From assembly GCA_036001225.1 (NCBI GenBank), contig DASYUM010000133.1, positions 1 through 17,961 on the forward strand: a stretch of DNA of 17,961 nt. The letters are read 5' to 3'. Positions 1 to 6,623 of this stretch are shown here, in pieces. This DNA is from DASYUM01 sp036001225. GTDB lineage: Bacteria > Methylomirabilota > Methylomirabilia > Rokubacteriales > DASRDR01. Below the pieces are notes generated by a model. That model was not told the origin of the DNA, did no database searches, and was given only the letters and a program-made list of their open reading frames with translations. Positions within the stretch are counted from its first letter, which is position 1; every line of letters begins with the position of its first letter. The translations under genes were made by a program, and so were the position numbers.

Positions 1-834
1 CCACTGGGAGACCTCCTGGGAGGAGATGAAGAAGTTCTGGTGGAGCTTCTGGAGCGTGCGGATGTAGCTCTTGGGCGCGATCAGGTAGCCGAGTCGCCAG
101 CCCGTCATCGCGTAGGCTTTGGAGAAGCCGTTCAGGACGAAGGCCCGGTCGGTGAACTCCAGGATCGTGTGGTCGCGCCCCTGGTAGGTGAGGCCGTGGT
201 AGATCTCGTCGGAGACGAGCCACGCGTTCGTCGGCGCCCGCTCCACCAGGTCGGCGATGGCGGCCAGCCGGCCGGCCGGGAGCACGGTGCCGGTCGGGTT
301 GGCCGGCGAGTTGAGCAGGATGGCCCGGGTGCGCGGCCCCAGGCGCTCGCGCACCGCCGCCGGGTGCAGCTCCCAGCCGTCGGTCTCGGCGACCGGCACG
401 TAAACCGGCACGCCGTCGGCGTAGCGGACGAAGTTCGGATAGCAGGCGTAGTGGGGATCGGAGAGGACGACTTCGTCCCCGGCCGCCAGCAGCGTGGTGA
501 AGAGCAGGAGCATCGCCGGCGAGGTCCCCGCCGTCACCAGGACCTGGTCGGGCGCGACGGCCACCCCGTAGGTCTTGAGGTAATGCTCGGCGATGGCCTC
601 CCGGAGTGGCAGGATGCCGAGGCTGTGCGTGTACTTGGTCCGGCCCTCCCGGATGGCGCGGACGGCGGCTTCCCGGATCACCGCCGGGGTCTCGAAGTCC
701 GGCTCGCCGAACTCGAGGTGGACCACGTCGTGGCCCTGGCGCTCCAGCTCCTCGGCCCGCTCGAAAACCTCGACGGCGAGGAACGGCTTGATCTCCTCCG
801 CCCGCTTGGCGACCTCGGCGAACCCTTCGGCCAT
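1..834 (-). CDS. Class I/II PLP-dependent aminotransferase (partial, C-terminus off window)
   Basis: This is a fold-type I aminotransferase of the aspartate aminotransferase-like group, transferring an amino group between an amino acid and a 2-oxo acid with pyridoxal phosphate. The 278 residues present start MAEGFAEVAKRAEEI and run off the left edge, so about 110 residues are missing. Visible hallmarks are the EFGEPDF segment near the N-terminus, NPTG at 179-182, SDEIY at 208-212 (PLP-ring Asp209 and Tyr212) and the Schiff-base lysine Lys239 in GFSKAYAMTGWRLGY, which also contains the phosphate-binding arginine. The ATG at 834-832 is preceded by AGGGGAG about six bases upstream. It lies 39 bp after the malic enzyme stop and is probably the last visible gene of that operon. 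The amino acid substrate cannot be decided from sequence. Confidence 0.93.
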   Translation of the reverse strand, partial: MAEGFAEVAKRAEEIKPFLAVEVFERAEELERQGHDVVHLEFGEPDFETPAVIREAAVRAIREGRTKYTHSLGILPLREAIAEHYLKTYGVAVAPDQVLVTAGTSPAMLLLFTTLLAAGDEVVLSDPHYACYPNFVRYADGVPVYVPVAETDGWELHPAAVRERLGPRTRAILLNSPANPTGTVLPAGRLAAIADLVERAPTNAWLVSDEIYHGLTYQGRDHTILEFTDRAFVLNGFSKAYAMTGWRLGYLIAPKSYIRTLQKLHQNFFISSQEVSQW

Positions 835-873
835 CCGGCTCCCCTTCAGGGTCGACGCTCGCCGGGGCCCAGG

Positions 874-2295
874 TCAGGCCGACGGCTGCCGGCGGCGCGC
901 CACGCCGCCACGGTGGGCAGCCCGCACCACCTCGCGGGCCACCGCCGGCGCCACCTTCTTGTTGAACACGCTCGGGATCACGTACTCCTCGTGCAGCTCG
1001 CTCCGCCCCACGATGGAGGCGATGGCCTGGGCCGCCGCGATCTTCATCTCGTCGGTCACCCGCCTGGCCCGGCAGTCGAGCAGGCCGCGAAAGAAGCCGG
1101 GGAAGCAGAGGACGTTGTTGATCTGGTTCGGATAATCGGAGCGCCCGGTCGCCATCACCCGGACGTGGGGCTCGGCCTCCTCGGGCATGATCTCCGGCAC
1201 CGGGTTGGCCATGGCGAAGACGATCGGGTCCCGCGCCATCCGCTGGACGTCCTTGGCAGTCAGCACACCGGGGACCGAGAGGCCGATGAAGACGTCAGCC
1301 CCCTCGACGGCGTCGGCCAGGCTCCCCTGCCGGGCGGCCGGATTCGTCTCCCGGGCGACCCCCGCCTTGGTGGCGTCCATGGGGCCCGCCCGGCCGGGCG
1401 CCAGGATGCCGTGCTCGTCCACGGCCAGGATCCGGCTCACCCCGACGGCCCGAAGGATGCGGATGGTGGCGGTGCCGGCCGCGCCCACCCCGCATACCAC
1501 CGCCGCGATCTCGGCAGCCTCCTTGCCGACGATCCGGAGGGCGTTGAGGAGAGCGGCCAGGACGACGACGGCGGTGCCGTGCTGGTCGTCGTGGAAGACC
1601 GGGATGTCCAGCTCGCCCTGCAGACGCTCTTCGACCGCGAAGCAGCGCGGGGCCGCGATGTCTTCCAGGTTGATGCCCCCGAAGACGGGGGCGATCAGCT
1701 TGACCGTCTCCACGATCTTGTCCACGTCGGTCGTGGCCAGGCAGAGGGGAAAGGCATCGATGTCGGCGAACTCTTTGAAGAGAAGCGCCTTGCCCTCCAT
1801 CACCGGCAGCGCCGCCTCCGGCCCGATGGCGCCGAGCCCGAGGACGGCGGTCCCGTCGGTCACCACCGCCACGGCGTTCCGCTTGATGGTGAGGGCGAAG
1901 ACCTTCTCGCGATCCTCCTTGATGGCCAGGCAGACCCGGGCCACGCCGGGGGTGTAGGCCATCGAGAGGTCGTCCCGCGTCTTCACCGGCACCTTGTTGT
2001 GGATGCCGATCTTTCCGCCCAGGTGCATGAGGAACGTGCGGTCGGAGACGTTGACCACCCGCACCCCATCCAGCTGCCGGAGGGCGGTGACGATGTCGTC
2101 GCCGTGCCGCTCGTCCCGGGCGTTGATGGTGAGGTCGCGAGTGATCATGTCCCTGACCAGCCCGACGATGTCGACCGCCCCGATGTCGCCGCCGGCCTCG
2201 CCGATGGCCGAGGTCACTTTGCCGAGCATGCCGGGCCGGTTCCGGATCTCCACTCGGACCGTCAGGCTGTAGGAAGCGCTCGGCGTGATGGTCAC
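874..2295 (-). CDS. NAD(P)-dependent malic enzyme with N-terminal ACT domain
   Basis: This enzyme should oxidatively decarboxylate malate to pyruvate and CO2 in the cytoplasm. The 473-residue protein begins with an ACT regulatory domain (about residues 8-85, with NRPGMLGKVTSAIGEAGG), followed by the malic enzyme N-terminal domain (YTPGVARV with catalytic Tyr114, general-base Lys169 in MEGKA) and the NAD-binding domain. Metal ligands are Glu211-Asp212 in GGINLEDI and Asp236/Asp237 in FHDDQHGT; the nucleotide loop is GVGAAG at 269-274. Asp293 after the second beta strand favours NAD over NADP (inference). There is no C-terminal phosphotransacetylase domain, so it belongs to the short bacterial type, with the ACT domain suggesting amino acid feedback control. 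The start is GTG, 10 bp after the lipoprotein stop and without a clear Shine-Dalgarno, which suggests translational coupling. Confidence 0.95.
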   Translation of the reverse strand: MTITPSASYSLTVRVEIRNRPGMLGKVTSAIGEAGGDIGAVDIVGLVRDMITRDLTINARDERHGDDIVTALRQLDGVRVVNVSDRTFLMHLGGKIGIHNKVPVKTRDDLSMAYTPGVARVCLAIKEDREKVFALTIKRNAVAVVTDGTAVLGLGAIGPEAALPVMEGKALLFKEFADIDAFPLCLATTDVDKIVETVKLIAPVFGGINLEDIAAPRCFAVEERLQGELDIPVFHDDQHGTAVVVLAALLNALRIVGKEAAEIAAVVCGVGAAGTATIRILRAVGVSRILAVDEHGILAPGRAGPMDATKAGVARETNPAARQGSLADAVEGADVFIGLSVPGVLTAKDVQRMARDPIVFAMANPVPEIMPEEAEPHVRVMATGRSDYPNQINNVLCFPGFFRGLLDCRARRVTDEMKIAAAQAIASIVGRSELHEEYVIPSVFNKKVAPAVAREVVRAAHRGGVARRRQPSA

Positions 2296-2305
2296 GGCGT
2301 GGGGT

Positions 2306-2806
2306 TCACGCCGGGGTCAGGAGCCGGCGCGTCACCGGCTGGGGGAGGTCGGAGTAGAGGGCGCGCAGCGCCCGTAGCGTGTCTTCGTATTCGTCCACCA
2401 CCGACACCCGCACCGCCGACCCCAGCGTCGATCCGACGCGGAGGGTGCCGATGTAGACCGCCGGCTCCGGTCCCACCTCGAAGGCGAGATTGAGGGGCCA
2501 GCCGCTGACGCTGGGAGTCGAGCGATCCTTGATCGCCACGATCCGCGTCACCCGGTAGCGCCCCGGCGGCAGCGCCAGCGCGAAGTCGCGCCGGCCTGGC
2601 CCGGCCGACACGGTGGCGTTGAAGGTGCCGTCCTCCTTGAGGATGTCCAGCGTCGCCTCCGGCACCTCGAAGCCGGCGAGGTCCACCCGCCCCAGCACCG
2701 CCCGGTGGCCCGGCGGGACGTCGAGGGGGACGGGCCAGAGCGCCGCGCACCCGGCCAGGAGCACGAGCATCAGCGAGCGGGCAAACGTGAGGCCCAGCGT
2801 CCTCAT
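2306..2806 (-). CDS. Small putative lipoprotein, beta-sandwich-like
   Basis: I do not recognise a named family. The chosen start is the ATG at 2806, one base after the stop of the upstream amidase-like gene (TGA-G-ATG), rather than an in-frame start at 2842 that would overlap that gene by 35 bases. From this start the 166-residue protein opens with a lipoprotein signal: MRTLGLTFARS, a hydrophobic stretch and the lipobox LAGC with Cys20. The mature part is rich in predicted beta strands (ALPPGRYRVTRIVAI resembles the strand-turn-strand of carboxypeptidase-regulatory or transthyretin-like sandwiches) and ends in a short helical, basic tail. It is likely anchored to the membrane facing the periplasm. 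Its 1-nt spacing to the amidase homologue implies the two are made together, but no functional link is established. Confidence 0.75.
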   Translation of the reverse strand: MRTLGLTFARSLMLVLLAGCAALWPVPLDVPPGHRAVLGRVDLAGFEVPEATLDILKEDGTFNATVSAGPGRRDFALALPPGRYRVTRIVAIKDRSTPSVSGWPLNLAFEVGPEPAVYIGTLRVGSTLGSAVRVSVVDEYEDTLRALRALYSDLPQPVTRRLLTPA

Positions 2807-2807
2807 C

Positions 2808-3875
2808 TCATGCGCTCGGCTTCTTCCAGATCCCCCGGTCATGGAGCAGTCGGACCTGGCGTCGGTTCACCTTCTGCCGATACTCGGCGTGCTTCATGGG
2901 GGCCCGCTTGAGGTAGAGGTTCTTTGGGTAGATGGGCCGCTCGTAGAGGAGCTGGTAGAGCTCGGTCCGCACGTCCTTCAGCCAGTTGTCCCACTGGGCG
3001 GACGCCCGGTGGTGGCGGAGGGCCTCGATGTCGATCACGCCGGCGACGTAGGTGGAGCCGGCGCCGTAGTCCTGGCGGCCGACGATCCGGCCCTTGTAGT
3101 CGATGACGAACGAGCGGCCGCCGAAAGTGTCGATGGGCGTCGTCTCTTCGGGGAAGAGATAGTAGGTCCCCATGTTGGGCGCCACGATGTACATGTTGTT
3201 GTCGAGGGCGCGAGCCCGGCTCTGGATCTCGAAGTACTCGTTGCCGGTGGCGGGGTGGGGATAGGAGGCGCGATAGACCACCTCGGCGCCGTTGAGCGCC
3301 AGCGCCCGGGCATTCTCGGGGTAGGAGCCCTCGTTGGCCATCATGATTCCCAGCCGGCCGATCTCGGTGTCGGCCACCGGCCAGAAGGCCTCGAGACTGC
3401 GGCCGTACTTCTCGATCCACCAGTCGTAGACGTCGTGCGGGCAGACCGAGTGCTCGACCGGGAAGAGCGGGGAGACCTTGTAGTGCTGGAGGATCACCCG
3501 GCCGCGCGGGTTGAGGATGAAGCCGACGTTGAAGAAGCGGTCCTTGAGGTCGGGGTGGCGGGCCTTGGCCTGGGCCACGATGAAGACGTTGTACTCGCGC
3601 GCGATCTTGCCGAGGGCTTCCGTCTCCTCACCCGGGATGTCGATGGCGCACTCGCGGGCGAACTTGGCGTGGTCGAGGTCGAGCACCTCGTCGTTGAAGG
3701 CCTGGAGAGCGCCCTCCGGGAAGGCGATCAACCGGACGGGGATGGACAGGCTCGACAGCCAGGCGGCGGCCTTCACGAGGTGGGTGAGGTGCTCGAGGTT
3801 GATCTTGATGTCGCTGCGTTTGCGGATCCCCCGCACGGTCGGGACCAGCCCGACGGCCATGTACGGCTTGATCAT
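2808..3875 (-). CDS. Aliphatic-amidase/nitrilase superfamily protein lacking the catalytic cysteine
   Basis: A 355-residue carbon-nitrogen hydrolase-fold protein. The layout follows aliphatic amidases/formamidases rather than short nitrilases: Glu54 in FPEGALQ, an IPGEETEALGKIAREYNV segment at 79-96, Lys133 in QHYKVSP, and a second glutamate Glu141 in FPVEH matching the amidase PIEGW position. The nucleophile elbow, normally ICYDGNYPE or ICDDGNYPE, reads MMANEGSYPE, so Ala180 (codon GCC at 3338-3336) occupies the cysteine position. The flanking fold (RALALNGAEVV, FGGRSFVIDYKGRIVG) is intact, so this is not a decayed gene. Members of this family hydrolyse amides through a Glu-Lys-Cys triad; without Cys this protein should not use that chemistry and may be a binding or regulatory pseudoenzyme. 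The ATG has a strong GGGAGGGGGG four bases upstream. Confidence 0.9.
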   Translation of the reverse strand: MIKPYMAVGLVPTVRGIRKRSDIKINLEHLTHLVKAAAWLSSLSIPVRLIAFPEGALQAFNDEVLDLDHAKFARECAIDIPGEETEALGKIAREYNVFIVAQAKARHPDLKDRFFNVGFILNPRGRVILQHYKVSPLFPVEHSVCPHDVYDWWIEKYGRSLEAFWPVADTEIGRLGIMMANEGSYPENARALALNGAEVVYRASYPHPATGNEYFEIQSRARALDNNMYIVAPNMGTYYLFPEETTPIDTFGGRSFVIDYKGRIVGRQDYGAGSTYVAGVIDIEALRHHRASAQWDNWLKDVRTELYQLLYERPIYPKNLYLKRAPMKHAEYRQKVNRRQVRLLHDRGIWKKPSA

Positions 3876-3890
3876 CGCGCCCCCCTCCCG

Positions 3891-4876
3891 CTAGTCGATG
3901 AGTTCGTCCGCGCGCATCCGCACCGCGGGCGGAATGGTCAGGCCGAGCGCCCGGGCGGTCTTCAGGTTGATGGACAGCTCGAATTTCGTCGGTTGCTCGA
4001 CGGGCAGGTCGGCCGGCGCCGCGCCCTTGAGGATCTTGTCCACGAAGGTCGCGGCCCGGCGGCTCATCTCGACGGTATCGGGCCCGTAACCCATCAGGAA
4101 CCCCAGGGCGACGTTCGATCGGGTCCCCCCCCAATCATCGGGAGCCGTCGCTTCCTGGCAAGATCGGCCAGCCGAGGTTGGTGGGTGGCAAGGCCTGGGT
4201 ACGGTAGCACGACGACCGCGCCCGCGCGCGCTCTCACCATCTCGTCGAACGCGTGGTCGAAGTCCTCGGGTCCCCGGACCTCCAGGGGCTGAAGCTTGAT
4301 CCCGAGCCGGCGCCCGGCGGCCCGCATTTCCTCGAGCGTCGGCGGGACGCGGGGGTCCGGCCCGTAGAGGACTGCCACCCGGCTGAGCTTCGGCAGCACC
4401 TCCTTCAGGAGCTCCAGGCGTTTGGCGCTCAGCTCGAAGTTGAGGCTCGTGAGCCCCGTGACGTTCCCGCCGGGCCGGGCCAGGCTGGCGACCAGCCCCA
4501 TCTCCACCGGCCGGTCGGCGACCGCGAGAACGACCGGGATGGTCGAGGTCGCGCGCCGCACAGCCTGCGCGAGCTCCGTCCCCCAGACCACGATGACGTT
4601 GGGCTGTAGCCCGATCATCTCGCCGACCAGCCGGGAATACCGATCGGCCCGTCCCTCCGCGTAGCGGACCTCCACGGCGACGGTCGAGCCCTCCACGTAG
4701 CCGAGGCCGCGCAGGCCCTGCCGGAAGCTCTCGACCATCGGCTCGAGGGCGGGCGTTCCGAACGCGAGGGCCCCGATTCGGGGGATTTTCCCCCGCGGTT
4801 GCGCGTCGGCGCCGAGCGGTGCGGCGAGGAGGGCGAGCATCAGGATCGTCCTGAGGACGTGTCGTGAACCGATCAT
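3891..4876 (-). pseudogene. PF04392-type ABC transporter substrate-binding protein, frameshifted
   Basis: A periplasmic binding protein of the ABC_sub_bind type common in soil bacteria. It is split into two frames. The first (4876-4094) gives 260 residues with a Sec signal peptide (cleavage likely after GADA, residue 25), then a PRIGALAF opening, VEGSTVAVEVRYAEG and ending MIGGGPDRTSPWGS. The second frame resumes with MGYGPDTVEMSRRAATFVDK and ends at the usual family tail (LPVEQPTKFELSINLKTARALGLTIPP). Adding one base to the run of eight C on the plus strand (4125-4132, G on the coding strand) restores a single 328-residue protein, about normal family length. Either this is a recent one-base deletion in a homopolymer or a sequencing error. 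The second fragment could begin at ATG 4094, overlapping the stop (TGATG), but would lack most of the domain. Confidence 0.88.
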
Positions 4877-4953
4877 GCCCGCCCCAACAGTGAGCCTTTT
4901 CCAGAGCGCTCGGGCCGCCGCCTCAGGAATGGGATGGGCACCACGCCGACGTC

Positions 4954-5100
4954 TCAGCCTCGCCGTCCCTTGGCATGCTTGAAGAACTGGACCTGCCGCT
5001 CGCGCTTCACCGCCTCCGCCCGCGTCTTGTAAGGCCCCCCCAGCTTCCGCGACCCATCCTTTGTATAGAGCACGTAGCCTTTGGCGGTCTTCTTGATCAT
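4954..5100 (-). CDS. Small basic protein, 48 residues, unknown function
   Basis: A short gene starting ATG at 5100 and ending TGA at 4956-4954. The protein opens MIKKTAKGYVLYTKDGS and continues GGPYKTRAEAVKRERQVQFF before a KHAKGRRG end. It resembles small basic proteins seen across bacteria and phages with a KTxxxAxxRxxQVxxFKxxK pattern and an N-terminal beta hairpin (KGYVLYTKDGSRKL). The strongly basic composition suggests nucleic acid or ribosome contact, but that is inference. A GGGGAG sequence lies about seven bases upstream of the ATG. The start codon overlaps the stop of a degenerate copy of the dehydrogenase tail, so the gene probably once followed the dehydrogenase directly. It precedes the binding-protein gene by 77 bp. 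Confidence 0.72.
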   Translation of the reverse strand: MIKKTAKGYVLYTKDGSRKLGGPYKTRAEAVKRERQVQFFKHAKGRRG

Positions 5101-5168
5101 CGGTCGCTCCCCATGCTCAGCGAGACGCGGATGGCCCGCCCTTTGCTCGCGAAGCCGAAGGCGTCGTT
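5095..5168 (-). repeat. Duplicated alcohol dehydrogenase 3' end, distal copy (gene remnant)
   Basis: Positions 5112-5168 match 5285-5341, the last codons of the dehydrogenase gene, at 52 of 57 bases with a fixed offset of 173 bp. In the coding frame the remnant reads NDAFGFASKGRAIRVSLS followed by MGSDR and a TGA at 5099-5097. The real gene end reads NDAFGFASEGRAIRVSLAME. The similarity may extend to 5095-5102, where an 8-base match includes the small gene's ATG. The 5097-5168 part has no start of its own and is best seen as the leftover end of a dehydrogenase reading frame. Confidence 0.8.
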
Positions 5169-5171
5169 CCA

Positions 5172-5243
5172 GTCGGCGGGGGGCTGCGCCCCCCCCCGAC
5201 GGCCCTCGCGGCGAAGCCGCGGCCTTCGCCCTTCGGCGAAGGC
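5172..5243. repeat. Cluster of three GC-rich inverted repeats
   Basis: Three consecutive hairpin-forming sequences fill the spacer between the two copies of the dehydrogenase tail. The first pairs 5172-5183 with 5189-5200 (11 of 12 pairs, loop CTGCG). The second pairs 5207-5212 with 5216-5221 (CGCGGC, loop GAA). The third pairs GCCTTCGCC at 5222-5230 with GGCGAAGGC at 5235-5243, a perfect 9-bp stem with a CTTC loop. No T-run follows on either strand, so these are not classical intrinsic terminators; they look like REP-type palindromes and may act at the mRNA end. Confidence 0.7.
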
Positions 5244-5267
5244 ATCGGGCCTGCCTCCCCCCCGCTC

Positions 5268-5341
5268 GATCATCGTGGCTATTCCATTGCGAGCGAGACG
5301 CGGATGGCCCGCCCTTCGCTCGCGAAGCCGAAGGCGTCGTT
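5268..5341 (-). repeat. Duplicated alcohol dehydrogenase 3' end, proximal copy (inside the gene)
   Basis: This is the partner of the copy at 5095-5168. The part from 5285 to 5341 codes for the last residues of the intact dehydrogenase, and the gene's TAG stop is at 5281-5279. The first eight bases (5268-5275) again match the bases around the small gene's start codon in the other copy, giving a second ATGATC in the same relative position. Confidence 0.78.
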
Positions 5342-6376
5342 GATGCGCGCGAACGGGTAGGTGTGGGAGACGATGCGCTCGAAGGGATACACCCCGCGCC
5401 GCCGGCGCAGGAAGTCGAGGGCCCGGGGGAGAGCCCACGGCTCGTAGACGATCACCCCACGGATGGTCTGCCCGCCCCGCACGACGGTCCCGGGGTCGAG
5501 CGCCGACGGAAGGTCGGGCGTGATGTTGCCGACCCAGAAGTAGCGCCCGCCCGGACGAAGGAGCCGTACGCCTTCCTCGACGGCGTGAGGCGCCCCGACG
5601 AACTCGGCGACGATGTCGGCCCCCTGCCCGCGTGTCCGGTCCCGCACGATGCCGCGCCGCTCCGCCTCCGACCGCTCGTCCACGTTGACCGTGAGGTCGG
5701 CCCCGAATGCCCGGGCCAGCTCCAGCCGCGTGGCCAGCCGGTCGAACACGATGACCTGGCCCGCCCCCATGTCCTTGGCCAGCGCGGTCGCGTAGAGCCC
5801 GAGGCCGCCCGCGCCCTGGATCACCACCGTGTCGCCGAGGCGTACTCCCACCCGATCCAGGCCGTAGAGGGCCTCGGCCAGCGCGCAGTTCGCCGGGGAG
5901 ACCATGTCGTCGGGCAGCTCCTCGGGCACCCGACAGACCGTCTGGCCCTTGCGCAGGTAGTAGAACTCTCCGTAGGCGCCGCGGAAGTGAGGGGGCGTCT
6001 CGGCCCCGGCGCCGAGCCAGTGGCGGTAGCGGTTAGGGCAGGCCGGCGAGCCGTCCAGGCACGCGCCGCAAGCGCCGCAGGGGACGAAGTAGGCGTAGGC
6101 GATCCGGTCGCCTTCCCGGAGCGGCTCACCCTGGCAGTCGTGCTTGACCTCGCGGCCGAGCCGGAACACCTCACCCACCATCTCGTGGCCGGAGACCACC
6201 GCCAGGTGGCGGGGAAACGGCGGGCCGTGCCCGCGCCAGATGTGGAGGTCCGAGCCGCAGATGTTTGCGCGGCGGATCCGCACCACCAGATCATCGGGCC
6301 CGGGATCGGGGACGCCGTACTCGCGGATCTCCATCGGCTTCCCGGGTCCGGTGAAGACCGCCACGTGGCCCTTCAT
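5279..6376 (-). CDS. Zinc-dependent alcohol dehydrogenase (MDR superfamily)
   Basis: A 365-residue medium-chain dehydrogenase that should oxidise an alcohol or reduce an aldehyde/ketone with a nicotinamide cofactor. The catalytic zinc site is Cys40 (NICGSD), His64-Glu65 (SGHE) and Cys164 (PANCALAEA). The structural zinc site is complete: Cys100, Cys103, Cys106 and Cys113 in CGACGACLDGSPAC. The Rossmann loop is GAGGLG at 188-193, and Asp212 (VIVFDR) at the end of the second strand favours NAD over NADP. Length is normal for the family. The start ATG at 6376 has only a weak GAG upstream. The gene stands apart from its neighbours, with 247 bp of repeat-bearing spacer upstream and the duplicated tail downstream. 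The substrate cannot be read from sequence. Confidence 0.94.
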   Translation of the reverse strand: MKGHVAVFTGPGKPMEIREYGVPDPGPDDLVVRIRRANICGSDLHIWRGHGPPFPRHLAVVSGHEMVGEVFRLGREVKHDCQGEPLREGDRIAYAYFVPCGACGACLDGSPACPNRYRHWLGAGAETPPHFRGAYGEFYYLRKGQTVCRVPEELPDDMVSPANCALAEALYGLDRVGVRLGDTVVIQGAGGLGLYATALAKDMGAGQVIVFDRLATRLELARAFGADLTVNVDERSEAERRGIVRDRTRGQGADIVAEFVGAPHAVEEGVRLLRPGGRYFWVGNITPDLPSALDPGTVVRGGQTIRGVIVYEPWALPRALDFLRRRRGVYPFERIVSHTYPFARINDAFGFASEGRAIRVSLAME

Positions 6377-6437
6377 CGGCTCTACGCCTCGCGCTCTAGG
6401 AGCCGGGCCGAGAACCGAGCAGCCCTAGGACGCAGGA

Positions 6438-6487
6438 ATGCGCGCCGCCGGGCGTCGCGGGGCTGGGGCCCCGCCGCCCGGGGCGCG
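6438..6487. repeat. Hairpin repeat, copy 1
   Basis: A 50-base unit repeated 86 bp further on with 45 of 50 identities. It forms a two-part hairpin: CCGGGCG at 6448-6454 pairs with CGCCCGG at 6475-6481, and an inner stem CGGGGC at 6458-6463 pairs with GCCCCG at 6468-6473 around a TGGG loop. It sits upstream of the dehydrogenase and downstream of the ABC ATPase gene. Confidence 0.8.
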
Positions 6488-6523
6488 CTGTCCCCAAGAC
6501 CGCGCCCGAGGCGTATGCCGCGC

Positions 6524-6573
6524 ATGCGCGGCACCGGACGTCGCGGGGCTGGGGCCCCGCCGTCCGGGGCGAG
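6524..6573. repeat. Hairpin repeat, copy 2 with compensatory change
   Basis: Second copy of the 50-base unit. The outer stem is CCGGACG at 6534-6540 with CGTCCGG at 6561-6567, and the inner stem CGGGGC at 6544-6549 with GCCCCG at 6554-6559. Compared with copy 1, the G-C pair 6452/6477 is replaced by the A-T pair 6538/6563, so two of the five differences keep the stem intact. No T-run follows. A position 51 bp beyond the ABC ATPase stop would suit an mRNA 3' end, but this is inference. The rest of the 6377-6623 spacer holds no gene I can support. Confidence 0.8.
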
Positions 6574-6623
6574 CCACCCAACGTTGAGGCCGGCCGAGGC
6601 CCGAGGACGCCGGGATGCGACGG

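Noticed and set aside
40..2493. Open frame of 817 codons on the plus strand
   Set aside because: It is antisense to the aminotransferase and malic enzyme genes, is rich in Arg, Gly, Asp and His repeats typical of high-GC antisense frames, and shows no domain.
4877..4953. Possible promoter upstream of the broken binding-protein gene
   Set aside because: No convincing -35/-10 pair could be seen in the 77 bp, and promoter consensus in this lineage is unknown.
6377..6623. Short open frames in the repeat-bearing spacer, and the hairpins as intrinsic terminators
   Set aside because: The frames arise from the GC-rich repeats and have no family features; the stems lack a following T-run.
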